A DNA stretch of 64,000 bases from Planctomycetota bacterium (GTDB taxonomy: Bacteria > Planctomycetota > UBA1135 > GCA-002686595). Numbering within the stretch: position 1 is the stretch's first letter; each line of letters opens with the position of its first letter. Below, piece by piece: positions 34,004 through 41,562 of this stretch. The stretch spans positions 1 to 64,000 of the forward strand of contig JADYYP010000075.1 in assembly GCA_020853575.1 (NCBI GenBank). Reading direction: 5' to 3'. Below the pieces are notes generated by a model that ran no database searches, had not been told where the DNA came from, and saw only the letters and a list, made by a program, of their open reading frames with translations. Position numbers and translations under genes: made by a program.

Positions 34004-35122
34004 TCACTTCTTCTTTTTCTTCTTGGCCGCCTCGGCCTTCTTCTTGGCCTCGAGCTTCTTGCGCTCGGCGGCCTTCTCCGCGGCCTTGCGCGCGTCGAGC
34101 TTGCGCTTCTCCGCTTCCTTGCGCTTTTGCTCGGCCTTCTTCTTGGCCTCCGCCAGCGCCGCCGCCTTCTTGGCCTCGGCCTCCTTGAGCGCTCGCACGC
34201 GATCGGCCTCGCGCTTGGCCTTCAGCTCGGCCGCGGCCTTGATCTTGGCCAGGCGCTCGGCTTCCGCCTGTTTCTTCTTCTCGGCGACCTTGGCCAGACG
34301 CGCGGCGTCCTTGGCGCGCTTCTCGGCCTCGAGCGCTTCCTTCTTCTTGCGCTTCTCGCCTTCCTTGCGCAGGCGCTCGTCTTCCTTCTTCTTCAGGATC
34401 GCCAAGCGCGCCGCCTCGCGCACGCGCTGCTGCTCGAGGCGCTCCTGTTGGATCTTCCAGTCGCGGAAGGCCTTCTTGCCGAACTTGCAGTCGTCGACGA
34501 GCACGCATTGGTGGCACACCGGCTTGCGCGCGTCGCACCAACGTGAAGCGATCTCCCCGAACTTGTAGGCGAACTCGAGTTCCTGGCCGTCGGGCACGAC
34601 CGGCTCGATCGCCGCGCGCGCCTTCTTCGGGCTCGCGGTGCGCGAGACCAAGCCCACTCGGTCGAGCACGCGCATCAGGGCCGGCGTCACCGGCAGCTCC
34701 TTGTTGCCCGCGACCCACAACAAGTAGTGCGCGGTGGCCATGCCGACGAAGGGCAGGATCGACACGAAGCGCTGGGTCGACTGCGGATCGTCCTTGAGGA
34801 ACTCCAAGTCCATGCCGTGGCTGCGCTGGAACACCTCCTGGAGGTACTCGCGCACGTCGGCGGCCACCTTGATGCCCTTGGGGCCGAGCTCGAGGAACGA
34901 ATTGATCTCCTGCGCCTGGCTGATGCGCAGCTCGTTCCAGTCCCTGTAGGCCGCGCGCAACTTGTTGAGCGTCGCCTTGGCCTCCGAGGGCGACTGCTTG
35001 CGCAGCAGGATCGCGTACAGGCCTTGCTCGACCAAGTTGGCGTCGGCGAGCGGCTCCGGAATCGGATGCTGCGACGGAATCTTGGCGAGCAGCTTGGCGG
35101 TGAGGTCGGTCTTCTTGGACAC
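34004..35122 (-). CDS. Endonuclease III-like FeS protein without catalytic residues, Lys-rich tail
   Basis: From a GTG at 35122 this is 372 residues (a TTG at 35164 is an alternative). Residues ~20-215 have the endonuclease III fold. The helix-hairpin-helix is LPFVGMATAHYLL (about 123-135), and cysteines at 196, 203, 206, 212 have the exact C-X6-C-X2-C-X5-C spacing of its [4Fe-4S] cluster. The two catalytic residues of E. coli Nth are missing: the lysine of GRKTA is alanine (GMATA) and the aspartate of VDTH is threonine (VTPA). DNA glycosylase/lyase activity is therefore unlikely, and DNA binding may remain. The last ~155 residues are Lys/Ala/Glu-rich helix resembling histone H1 or a coiled coil, ending in KKKKK. 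A structural DNA-binding role is inferred. Confidence 0.82.
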   Translation of the reverse strand: MSKKTDLTAKLLAKIPSQHPIPEPLADANLVEQGLYAILLRKQSPSEAKATLNKLRAAYRDWNELRISQAQEINSFLELGPKGIKVAADVREYLQEVFQRSHGMDLEFLKDDPQSTQRFVSILPFVGMATAHYLLWVAGNKELPVTPALMRVLDRVGLVSRTASPKKARAAIEPVVPDGQELEFAYKFGEIASRWCDARKPVCHQCVLVDDCKFGKKAFRDWKIQQERLEQQRVREAARLAILKKKEDERLRKEGEKRKKKEALEAEKRAKDAARLAKVAEKKKQAEAERLAKIKAAAELKAKREADRVRALKEAEAKKAAALAEAKKKAEQKRKEAEKRKLDARKAAEKAAERKKLEAKKKAEAAKKKKKK

Positions 35123-35384
35123 GCGTTGGCTCGCTTCGAGAAACTCTGGATGACGCCAGGACAACGGCGCACGGACGACGGTGCGATTCGCGGGCCCGCA
35201 GGGCGGCGCACGCCAGCCGCAGATCAGGCGGACGGTCGAGACGCGCCGGTGAAGCGCGCGACACGCCGCCGCGGAACGAGGGCCGCCGAACGGGCAGGAA
35301 CGCGTCCCGCGCGCCAGCGACCGAAGAGCGGCACTCGCACCCCCGGGCGGACGCGCCGCCCGTGCGCGCGGAGCGCCGCGCGAC

Positions 35385-35795
35385 TCAGCCGTTCTGCTTC
35401 TTCTCCACGACCTTGGGCTTGCGACGGTGCGGCGGACGCGCCGCCTTGCGCTCGCTGCGCGCCTTCTTGGCGGCGGTGCGACGCGCCTTGGTGGCCGTCT
35501 TGGCCTTGCGCCCCGAGCGATCGCCGGGCTTGTTGGCCATGACGCCCTCGATCACTTTCGTCTGGCGGAAGAGCGACGCAACCGTGTCGCTGACCTTCGC
35601 GCCGACCTTCATCCAGTGTTGCGCGCGCTCCTTGTCGACCTGCAGTCGCTTCTCGGGCGTCGCTGCGCGCGGATCGTAGAAGCCCAGGTTCTCGATCGAC
35701 GCTCCATCGCGGGCGCCGCGCGAGTCGGTGACGTGGATGCGGAAGGAGGGAAGGTTCTTGCGACCTTCGCGCTTGAGTCGGATGGCTACGGACAT
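35385..35795 (-). CDS. rpsP: Ribosomal protein bS16 with basic extension
   Basis: A 136-residue protein starting MSVAIRLKREGRKNLPSFRI. Residues 1-82 are the complete bS16 core (ENLGFYDPRAATPEKRLQVD, WMKVGAKVSDTV). The following ~54 residues are a lysine/arginine-rich tail (for example KAKTATKARRTAAKKARSER), unlike the short E. coli protein. It follows ffh as in many bacteria, but rimM and trmD, its usual next neighbours, are not downstream. Confidence 0.94.
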   Translation of the reverse strand: MSVAIRLKREGRKNLPSFRIHVTDSRGARDGASIENLGFYDPRAATPEKRLQVDKERAQHWMKVGAKVSDTVASLFRQTKVIEGVMANKPGDRSGRKAKTATKARRTAAKKARSERKAARPPHRRKPKVVEKKQNG

Positions 35796-35871
35796 GAGGT
35801 GGGCGGGGTTCGTTCGGCGGGAATGAAGGGCGCAAAGTGTAGGGAGCGCGCCGCGCGCCGACAAGCGCGCG

Positions 35872-37455
35872 CTAGCGGCGCTTCTTGCGCTTGTCCTTCT
35901 TGCGCTTCGAGCCGCTCTTGCGCGTCGGCGAGCTTCCCATGGGCCGCGCTGGCATTCCCAGCCCGCCGAAGGGGTTGCCACCCAGCCCCCCCATTCCGCC
36001 CGGGAGCTTGGGGCCACCGCCGAACAGCCCGCCCAGGCCGCCGAGGCCGCCCAAGCCCCCGAACATCCCGCCCCCGGCGTCGGGGGGGCCGGCGAGTTCG
36101 CCCGTGGGCGACATGGCGCGCAGCGATTCCTGCTTGGCCTTGGCGCCGAACTTGGCCCCCAAACCCAAGCGGTTCATCTCTTTCATCATGCGCTTCATGC
36201 CTTGGAAGCTCTTCAGCAGCTCCCCAACGGCATTGGGATCCTGGCCCGCGCCGCGCGCGATGCGCCGGCGGCGCGACATGTCGATCAAGTCCGGGCGCAA
36301 GCGTTCCTCGCGCGTCATCGAGGTGAAGAGCGCCTCCATGCGCGCGAAGCGCTTGTCGTCGACGAGCTTGTCGAGATCGCCCAGCTGGCCCATCCCGGGC
36401 ATCATCGAGAGCACCTTCTTCAAGGGGCCCAGACGCTTGATCATGCGCAGCTGCTCGAGCATGTCCTCGAGCGTGAAGTCCCCCAGCACCATCTTCTCGA
36501 ACGAGGCCTGCGCCTCGGCTTCCGAGATCTTCGAGGCCGCGGTCTCGACCAGGCCGACGACGTCGCCCATCCCGAGGATGCGGCCAGCCATGCGCTTGGG
36601 AAAGAACGCGTCGAGGTCGTCGATCTTCTCCCCGATGCCCGCGAACAGGATCGGGCGGCCGACGATGGACTTGATCGAGAGCGCGGCCCCGCCACGTGCA
36701 TCGCCGTCGAGCTTGGTCAGGATCACGCCGGTCAGCGCCAGCTTCTCGTGGAAGGCCTGCGCGGACTTCACCGCGTCCTGGCCGGTCATCGCGTCGACCA
36801 CCAGCACTTGATTGTGCGGCTGAGTGCGCCGAGCGACGTCCGCGACCTCGGCCATCATCTCGGCGTCGACGTGCAGGCGGCCCGCGGTGTCGAGGATCAC
36901 GACGTCGTGACCGCCCTGCTTGGCGTGCTCGAGCCCGCGCGCGCACACCTCGGGCGCGCTCGAATTCTCGACGTGGAACACCGGAACGCCGATCTTCGCG
37001 CCGAGCACGCGCAACTGCTCGACGGCGGCGGGACGCTTGACGTCGGCGGCGACGAGCAGCGGACGACGCTGGTGCCGCTCCTTCAGGAGCTTGGCGAGCT
37101 TGGCGCACGTCGTGGTCTTGCCCGCGCCCTGGAGACCCGCCATCAAGATCACCGTCGGACCGGACTTGGCGAACTCCAGTCGCGCGTCCTCGGGCCCCAT
37201 CAGCTCGACCAGCTCCTCGTGGCAGGCATGGACGAACTGCTGCGAAGCCTCGACGCCCTTGAGCACGCGCTCTCCGACGACGCGCGCGCGCACGCGCTCG
37301 GTGAAGTCGCGCGCCACCTTGAAGTGCACGTCGGCCTCGAGCAGCGCGGCGCGCACCGCACGCAGGCCCTCTTCGACGTTCTCCGGGGTGAGTTCGGCGT
37401 TGCCCTTGAGGAACGAAAACGCGCCACCGAGCCGCTGAGTGAGATTCTCGAACAT
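35872..37455 (-). CDS. ffh: Signal recognition particle protein Ffh
   Basis: A 527-residue SRP GTPase starting MFENLTQRLGGAFSFLKGNA. The N-domain is followed by the G-domain (LQGAGKTTTCAKLAK, DTAGRLH, TKLDGDARGG) and the methionine-rich M-domain (FTLEDMLEQLRMIKRLGPLK, GMKRMMKEMNRLG). It binds signal sequences with SRP RNA and delivers ribosomes to FtsY. After the M-domain there is an extra tail of ~80 residues: Gly/Phe/Met-rich (MFGGLGGLGGLGGLFGGG) and ending in basic SKRKKDKRKKRR. That tail is longer than in E. coli. A near-consensus promoter lies just upstream and leaves almost no leader. Confidence 0.95.
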   Translation of the reverse strand: MFENLTQRLGGAFSFLKGNAELTPENVEEGLRAVRAALLEADVHFKVARDFTERVRARVVGERVLKGVEASQQFVHACHEELVELMGPEDARLEFAKSGPTVILMAGLQGAGKTTTCAKLAKLLKERHQRRPLLVAADVKRPAAVEQLRVLGAKIGVPVFHVENSSAPEVCARGLEHAKQGGHDVVILDTAGRLHVDAEMMAEVADVARRTQPHNQVLVVDAMTGQDAVKSAQAFHEKLALTGVILTKLDGDARGGAALSIKSIVGRPILFAGIGEKIDDLDAFFPKRMAGRILGMGDVVGLVETAASKISEAEAQASFEKMVLGDFTLEDMLEQLRMIKRLGPLKKVLSMMPGMGQLGDLDKLVDDKRFARMEALFTSMTREERLRPDLIDMSRRRRIARGAGQDPNAVGELLKSFQGMKRMMKEMNRLGLGAKFGAKAKQESLRAMSPTGELAGPPDAGGGMFGGLGGLGGLGGLFGGGPKLPGGMGGLGGNPFGGLGMPARPMGSSPTRKSGSKRKKDKRKKRR

Positions 37456-37468
37456 GATCAGGCCCGGG

Positions 37469-37497
37469 ATTATGGAGTCGCGCGCGGGGCTTGTCGC
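37469..37497 (-). promoter_or_regulatory. Candidate sigma70-type promoter of ffh
   Basis: On the minus strand GCGACA (37497-37492), a 17-base spacer and CATAAT (37474-37469) match TTGACA/TATAAT at 4 and 5 of 6 positions. Transcription would start about 7 bases before the ATG at 37455; no Shine-Dalgarno is seen, so the mRNA may be nearly leaderless. Confidence 0.5.
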
Positions 37498-37510
37498 GCC
37501 TCGGCCGCGC

Positions 37511-38509
37511 TCACTGGGCGAACAACCAACGCTGGGTGAGCGACTCCACGGCGCTCGGCCGCACCATTCCGTAGAGTCCCGACACGTCGCGGCCCTCGGA
37601 CTCGAGCTCCACGCCAACGCCGCGGGCGTCGCTGGGGGCCAGCTCGGCGAACAGGCGGCGCAGGAGCTCGCGCTGCTGCGCATCCGACCCGGGCCAGGCG
37701 CGTTCGACGAACGGCAGCGCTCGCGGACCGACCGTCGCGAGCACGTCGAAGGCCAGCGCGGCATCCTGGGAAACGTCGTTGTCCGCGAGATGCGCGATCA
37801 TGCGCACACACGCGCGGTCGCTCGACGAGCTCCCGGCGTCGAGCGCCAAGAGCGCGCTCACCGCCAACTGCTGCTGCACGCTGCCGGAGTCCGCGGCGGC
37901 CTCGAGCGCAGCGCGCGACCACTCGGGATGCTCGGCGAGCCACTGCGCGGCGCACGACGCGTTCCACAGCGGCGTGTACGTGCAACGCTCGGCCTCTCGC
38001 GCGCAGCCCCAGGGAAACTCATCCTCGGCGAGATCCTCGACCAAGCACTCGGCGAGGCGCGGCGCGCGCACCGTCGAGCCGCGCCGCGCGAGCACCAGAG
38101 CCGCCAGCTTGCGCTGTTGGCGATCACGCGCATCCAAGCACGCTCCGAGCAGTTCCTCGACCTCGCTCGGCGCACGCTGCAGCTCGTCCACCGCCTGTTG
38201 CGCGTTCCAGCGCACGTCGTCGTCCCGCAGATCCTCGATCCAGCGCCCCCACGCACGGCCTTGGGGGGCCAGCGCCCCGGGCGCGAGGGAGAGCACGTCT
38301 TCAATGGGAGCAGAGCGCTGCACTTCGGCACGCGTGTCCGCGCTGGGCGTCAGGGCTTCCGTCCCCCAGGTCCACGAATCGACCGCGACCTCGGCTGCAC
38401 GCGCCTGCGGCTCCGCAGCGGCGCCGACCACGCTCGCCGGCACCAGCCACCACGCCGCGAGACACAGCGCGAGCATTCCGACGAAGCCAAGCGCGAGCGC
38501 GATTCGCAT
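37511..38509 (-). CDS. Anchored HEAT-repeat-like hypothetical protein
   Basis: A 332-residue protein with an N-terminal membrane anchor or signal peptide (ALALGFVGMLALCLAAWWLV). The rest has several helical pairs that look like HEAT repeats (VRWNAQQAVDELQRAPSEVE, DRQQRKLAALVLARRGS, GSVQQQLAVSALLALDAGSS). No enzyme motif is visible. HEAT proteins are scaffolds. It ends 56 bp before ffh and lies 6 bp downstream of the membrane protein gene at 38516-39376, with which it is probably co-transcribed. Confidence 0.65.
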   Translation of the reverse strand: MRIALALGFVGMLALCLAAWWLVPASVVGAAAEPQARAAEVAVDSWTWGTEALTPSADTRAEVQRSAPIEDVLSLAPGALAPQGRAWGRWIEDLRDDDVRWNAQQAVDELQRAPSEVEELLGACLDARDRQQRKLAALVLARRGSTVRAPRLAECLVEDLAEDEFPWGCAREAERCTYTPLWNASCAAQWLAEHPEWSRAALEAAADSGSVQQQLAVSALLALDAGSSSSDRACVRMIAHLADNDVSQDAALAFDVLATVGPRALPFVERAWPGSDAQQRELLRRLFAELAPSDARGVGVELESEGRDVSGLYGMVRPSAVESLTQRWLFAQ

Positions 38510-38515
38510 GTGCGC

Positions 38516-39376
38516 TCAGTTCGGCGCGGGCAGGACCGGTCGCTCGCCGCGCCGCAGGAGATAGCCGTGGGCCAGCGCGATCTGGCTCATCGCTTGCGCC
38601 GCCGGAATCGTGGCGATCAAGCCGATGCAGAGCATCAGCAGACCAACGATCATCGCCACCACCGAGAGCAGCATCAGCAGCAGCGCGAACAACACGATGC
38701 GCCAGAACACGCCCCGGCTGACGGCGGCGGAGCGCTCGAGCGCCTCGGTACCCCGCGCGCCGTCGGCGACCGCCAGCGTCGAGAACAGGATCCACTTCGC
38801 CGTCACGAAGATCGCGAGCACCGAGAGCAGCATCATGCCACCGACCAGCAAGGTCGCACCGATCCCGGGTTGGTCCTTCTGGAACACGAACCACGCGCCG
38901 GGGCCGAGCAGCACGCAGGCCGCGAGGATGAAGAACAGCACCGTCACGAGTTGGATGGCCACGGCGGTGCCGAGCCCCTCGGTGCGGAACACCAGCGCGA
39001 ACTCCGGCTTGCGCCCGCGCGCCATCTCGAGCGCATAGCGCGACATCCCCAGCGCCATCCAGGCCGCGAGCGGGACGTTGAGCAACGTCGCGACGCCGTA
39101 GACCACCCAACTGAGCAGCACCAGGTCCCCGTCGCCCGACAGCGCCATCAGGTTTTGGGCGACGCTCCCCACCGTCGCGATCAGGGCCCCGACGATGCCC
39201 GCCACGAATTGGTACAGCACCACCATCCAGTGGCGCCTCACGGCCTCCCAAGCGAATTGGAAAGACTCGAACGGCTCCCAATCCAACGGCGTCCCCGCGC
39301 TGCGCTCGGCGGGCGCGGGTTCGGTCCCGAGCGCGTCGGGAGCACGATAGGGATCGATCGGTTGCTCAGTGTTCAT
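38516..39376 (-). CDS. Multi-pass membrane protein of unknown function
   Basis: A 286-residue protein with a polar N-terminus (PIDPYRAPDALGTEP) and about six to seven hydrophobic helices (VVLYQFVAGIVGALIATVG, LVTVLFFILAACVLLGPGA, GGMMLLSVLAIFVTAKWILF, IVLFALLLMLLSVVAMIVG). It resembles the broad DUF975/glycerophosphoryl-type membrane proteins but I cannot name it. The start region is duplicated (39371-39408), creating a 9-codon upstream reading frame. A TAGACT -10-like box lies at 39422-39427, overlapping the murA stop. Confidence 0.68.
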   Translation of the reverse strand: MNTEQPIDPYRAPDALGTEPAPAERSAGTPLDWEPFESFQFAWEAVRRHWMVVLYQFVAGIVGALIATVGSVAQNLMALSGDGDLVLLSWVVYGVATLLNVPLAAWMALGMSRYALEMARGRKPEFALVFRTEGLGTAVAIQLVTVLFFILAACVLLGPGAWFVFQKDQPGIGATLLVGGMMLLSVLAIFVTAKWILFSTLAVADGARGTEALERSAAVSRGVFWRIVLFALLLMLLSVVAMIVGLLMLCIGLIATIPAAQAMSQIALAHGYLLRRGERPVLPAPN

Positions 39377-39408
39377 CGGACACTCGCGCGTTCATCTGAC
39401 ACTCGCGA
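39371..39408. repeat. 19-bp tandem duplication over a start codon, with a 9-codon upstream frame
   Basis: Bases 39371-39389 and 39390-39408 are two 19-bp copies with two mismatches. On the minus strand each copy contains an ATG: the true start (39376) and a second one at 39395. The second opens MNARVSDEH, stopped by TGA at 39368-39366, out of frame and overlapping the first codons of the membrane protein gene. It could lower or couple translation. Confidence 0.8.
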
Positions 39409-39421
39409 CGTGGCGCGCCGC

Positions 39422-39427
39422 AGTCTA
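39422..39427 (-). promoter_or_regulatory. TAGACT -10-like box before membrane protein gene
   Basis: On the minus strand GC-TAGACT lies about 46 bases before the start codon at 39376, overlapping the murA stop codon. Same hexamer as at 12450 and 12670. No clear -35. Confidence 0.3.
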
Positions 39428-40807
39428 GCGCCCGGCCGGCACGCGCTCGGCGGAATCGCTCGGTGTGCGTTGGGCGCGCTGCGGGGTGAGCGTATCACTC
39501 GCCGCGCCTTCCTCCGGAGGCGTCGACTTGTCGTCGACGCGCTCGATGTCCGCTCCAAGACGCTGCAGGCGTTCCTCGATGCGCTCGTAGCCCCGGTCGA
39601 TGTGATACACGCGGTGGATCTCGGTCGTGCCCCGCGCGACCATGCCCGCGAGCACCAACGCGGCCGACGCGCGCAGGTCCGAGGCCATCACCTGAGCACC
39701 AGACAAGTCCGCCGGTCCCATCACGATTGCGCAAGCGCCCTGGCGTCGGATGTTGGCACCCATGCGCATCAACTCGGCCACGTGCATGTAGCGGTCGGTG
39801 AAGATCGTCTCGGTGACCAGGCTCATGCCTGAGGCGGTGGTCATCAGCGCCATCCACTGCGCTTGCAGGTCGGTCGGAAACGCGGGATAGGGCAGGGTCG
39901 TGACATCCGTGGGCCGCGGCCGACGGTGGCGCGTGTCGTAGGGACTGGTGGCGATCCAATCGGCGCCGTAGTCGTAGGGCAACCCGGCCTCCGCCATGCG
40001 CTCGAGCAGGATCATCAGGTGGTCCGGGCGGCACTTCTCGACACGCACCGCGCCCCCGGTGATCGCTCCGGCGACCACGAACGTCCCGGCCTCGATGCGG
40101 TCGGGGATCACCGCGTGCTCGCAGCCGTGCAACCGGCTCACACCCTCGATCTCGATCCGCGGCGAGCCCAAGCCGCGGATCCGCGCCCCCATCTTGATCA
40201 GACAGTCGCCGAGGTCGACCACCTCGGGCTCGCACGCCGCGCCGTGGATCACCGTCGTGCCCTTGGCCAAGGTCGCGGCCATCATCACGTTGGCCGTGCC
40301 GAGCACGGTCGGCCCCTGTGCGCCACCCAGGTACATCTCGCCGCCCTTGAGACCGCTGATGGCCTCGGCGCGCACGTCGCCGCCGTCGAGGTCGACGCGT
40401 GCCCCCAGCGCCTTCATGCCCTTGATGTGCAAATCCACCGGTCGTACGCCGATCACGCAGCCGCCGGGCAGGCTGACGCAAGCACGGTGCGTGCGCGCCA
40501 GCAACGGACCCAGCACGGCCACTGAGCCGCGCATCTTGCGGACGTAGTCCCAGCTCGCCTCGGTGCCGGGGATCCCGGCCGAGCAAACCTCGATGCGACC
40601 ATCTTCGTGCTGCACGGCGCGCGAGCCCAAGCTCTCGAGCACCTTGAGCATCGACCTGACGTCCGAGACCCGCGGAGCATTGGGGATGATCAGCGGCTCG
40701 TCGGTCAAGAGCGACGCCGCCAACACCGGCAACACGGCGTTCTTCGAACCCGCGACGGCAACGCTCCCTCGAAGCGGACGCCCACCGCGCACCACGAATT
40801 TGTCCAT
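39425..40807 (-). CDS. murA: UDP-N-acetylglucosamine 1-carboxyvinyltransferase
   Basis: A 460-residue enzyme starting MDKFVVRGGRPLRGSVAVAG with a strong ribosome site (GAGGAGGGG) 5 bases upstream. SKNAVLPVLAA and LPGGCVIGVRPVDLHIKG, the latter with the active-site cysteine that fosfomycin attacks, identify MurA. It catalyses the first committed step of peptidoglycan synthesis. Planctomycetes were long thought to lack a wall, and its presence supports peptidoglycan synthesis in this organism. The last ~35 residues are a polar tail beyond the usual length. Confidence 0.95.
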   Translation of the reverse strand: MDKFVVRGGRPLRGSVAVAGSKNAVLPVLAASLLTDEPLIIPNAPRVSDVRSMLKVLESLGSRAVQHEDGRIEVCSAGIPGTEASWDYVRKMRGSVAVLGPLLARTHRACVSLPGGCVIGVRPVDLHIKGMKALGARVDLDGGDVRAEAISGLKGGEMYLGGAQGPTVLGTANVMMAATLAKGTTVIHGAACEPEVVDLGDCLIKMGARIRGLGSPRIEIEGVSRLHGCEHAVIPDRIEAGTFVVAGAITGGAVRVEKCRPDHLMILLERMAEAGLPYDYGADWIATSPYDTRHRRPRPTDVTTLPYPAFPTDLQAQWMALMTTASGMSLVTETIFTDRYMHVAELMRMGANIRRQGACAIVMGPADLSGAQVMASDLRASAALVLAGMVARGTTEIHRVYHIDRGYERIEERLQRLGADIERVDDKSTPPEEGAASDTLTPQRAQRTPSDSAERVPAGR

Positions 40808-40975
40808 CGACCCCTCCTCGCGACACAGCTCGCCGCGCAACAGCGTTCTTCTGAAAACGCGAGCAGCGTTGCAAGCGACGCGCGGGAATTCCGCACGCGC
40901 CTGCGCGCGCGCACGATCGACTTCGACGCACGGCTCGAGCACTCTCCCGGCGTTGCGCTCGGTCACTCGCGAGCA

Positions 40976-41002
40976 CCCGGGCGCGATCGAGCGCGACCCG
41001 GG
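40976..41002. terminator. GC-rich hairpin after HIT gene
   Basis: CCCGGGCGCG (40976-40985) pairs with CGCG (40992-40995) and, after one bulged A, CCCGGG (40997-41002), with a 6-base loop. It lies 13 bases after the HIT-gene stop on the minus strand. No U-tract follows, so it may be a Rho-type or mRNA-end structure. Confidence 0.4.
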
Positions 41003-41014
41003 AGCCGCGGGCGC

Positions 41015-41353
41015 TCAAAGAGGAGCGAGCATCCGGCCGAGCCGTTTGCCGCCGAGCACGTGCAGGTGCAAGTGATCGACTTCCTGGCCGCCGTCGTGGC
41101 GCGCGTTGGCGATCACGCGAAAGCCGCGCTCTAGGCCGCACAGCCGTGCGACCTCGGAGGCCGCGAACAGCAGGTGCCCCGCCAAACGGCGATCGTCGAG
41201 CTCCCACAGGGAAGCGACGTGCGCGCGCGGGACGACCAGCACATGGACCGGCGCTGCCGGCCGAATGTCGTGGAAGGCGAGCACGTGCTCGTCGGCGAGC
41301 ACGATGCGCGCCGGAGCCTCTCCGGCGACGATGCGGCAGAAGATGCAGGTCAT
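41015..41353 (-). CDS. HIT-family nucleotide-binding hydrolase
   Basis: A 112-residue HINT-type protein starting MTCIFCRIVAGEAPARIV. CIFCRI and EVDHLHLHVLGGKR, the histidine triad HXHXHX, are diagnostic. Members hydrolyse adenosine phosphoramidates and related nucleotides. It is divergent from the TPR-alpha-CTD gene and upstream of murA; the spacing (207 bp and a hairpin) suggests separate transcription. Confidence 0.93.
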   Translation of the reverse strand: MTCIFCRIVAGEAPARIVLADEHVLAFHDIRPAAPVHVLVVPRAHVASLWELDDRRLAGHLLFAASEVARLCGLERGFRVIANARHDGGQEVDHLHLHVLGGKRLGRMLAPL

Positions 41354-41440
41354 GGCGCGAGCGCAACAAGCGCGCGCCGCCGTTGCAAGCCGAACCCGCG
41401 AGTTGCCGGCGCAGCGCGCGCCGCGCCGGCCCGCCCCGAT

Positions 41441-41470
41441 TTGACGAGCCGCGCGAGGCACCGCTATCCT
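41441..41470 (+). promoter_or_regulatory. Strong sigma70-type promoter of TPR-alpha-CTD operon
   Basis: TTGACG (41441-41446), an 18-base spacer and TATCCT (41465-41470) match the consensus at 5 and 4 of 6 positions. The predicted start is near 41477, leaving a leader of about 86 bases before the ATG at 41563. It would drive the TPR-alpha-CTD, ruvA and ser genes. Confidence 0.55.
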
Positions 41471-41562
41471 CCCCGCCCCTCGTCCACCTGCCGCACGAGA
41501 GGCGCTCTCCCCGTCCCCAGCCTCACTCGGCAGCCCATCCACTCCAGAAGCGACTCCCAGTG

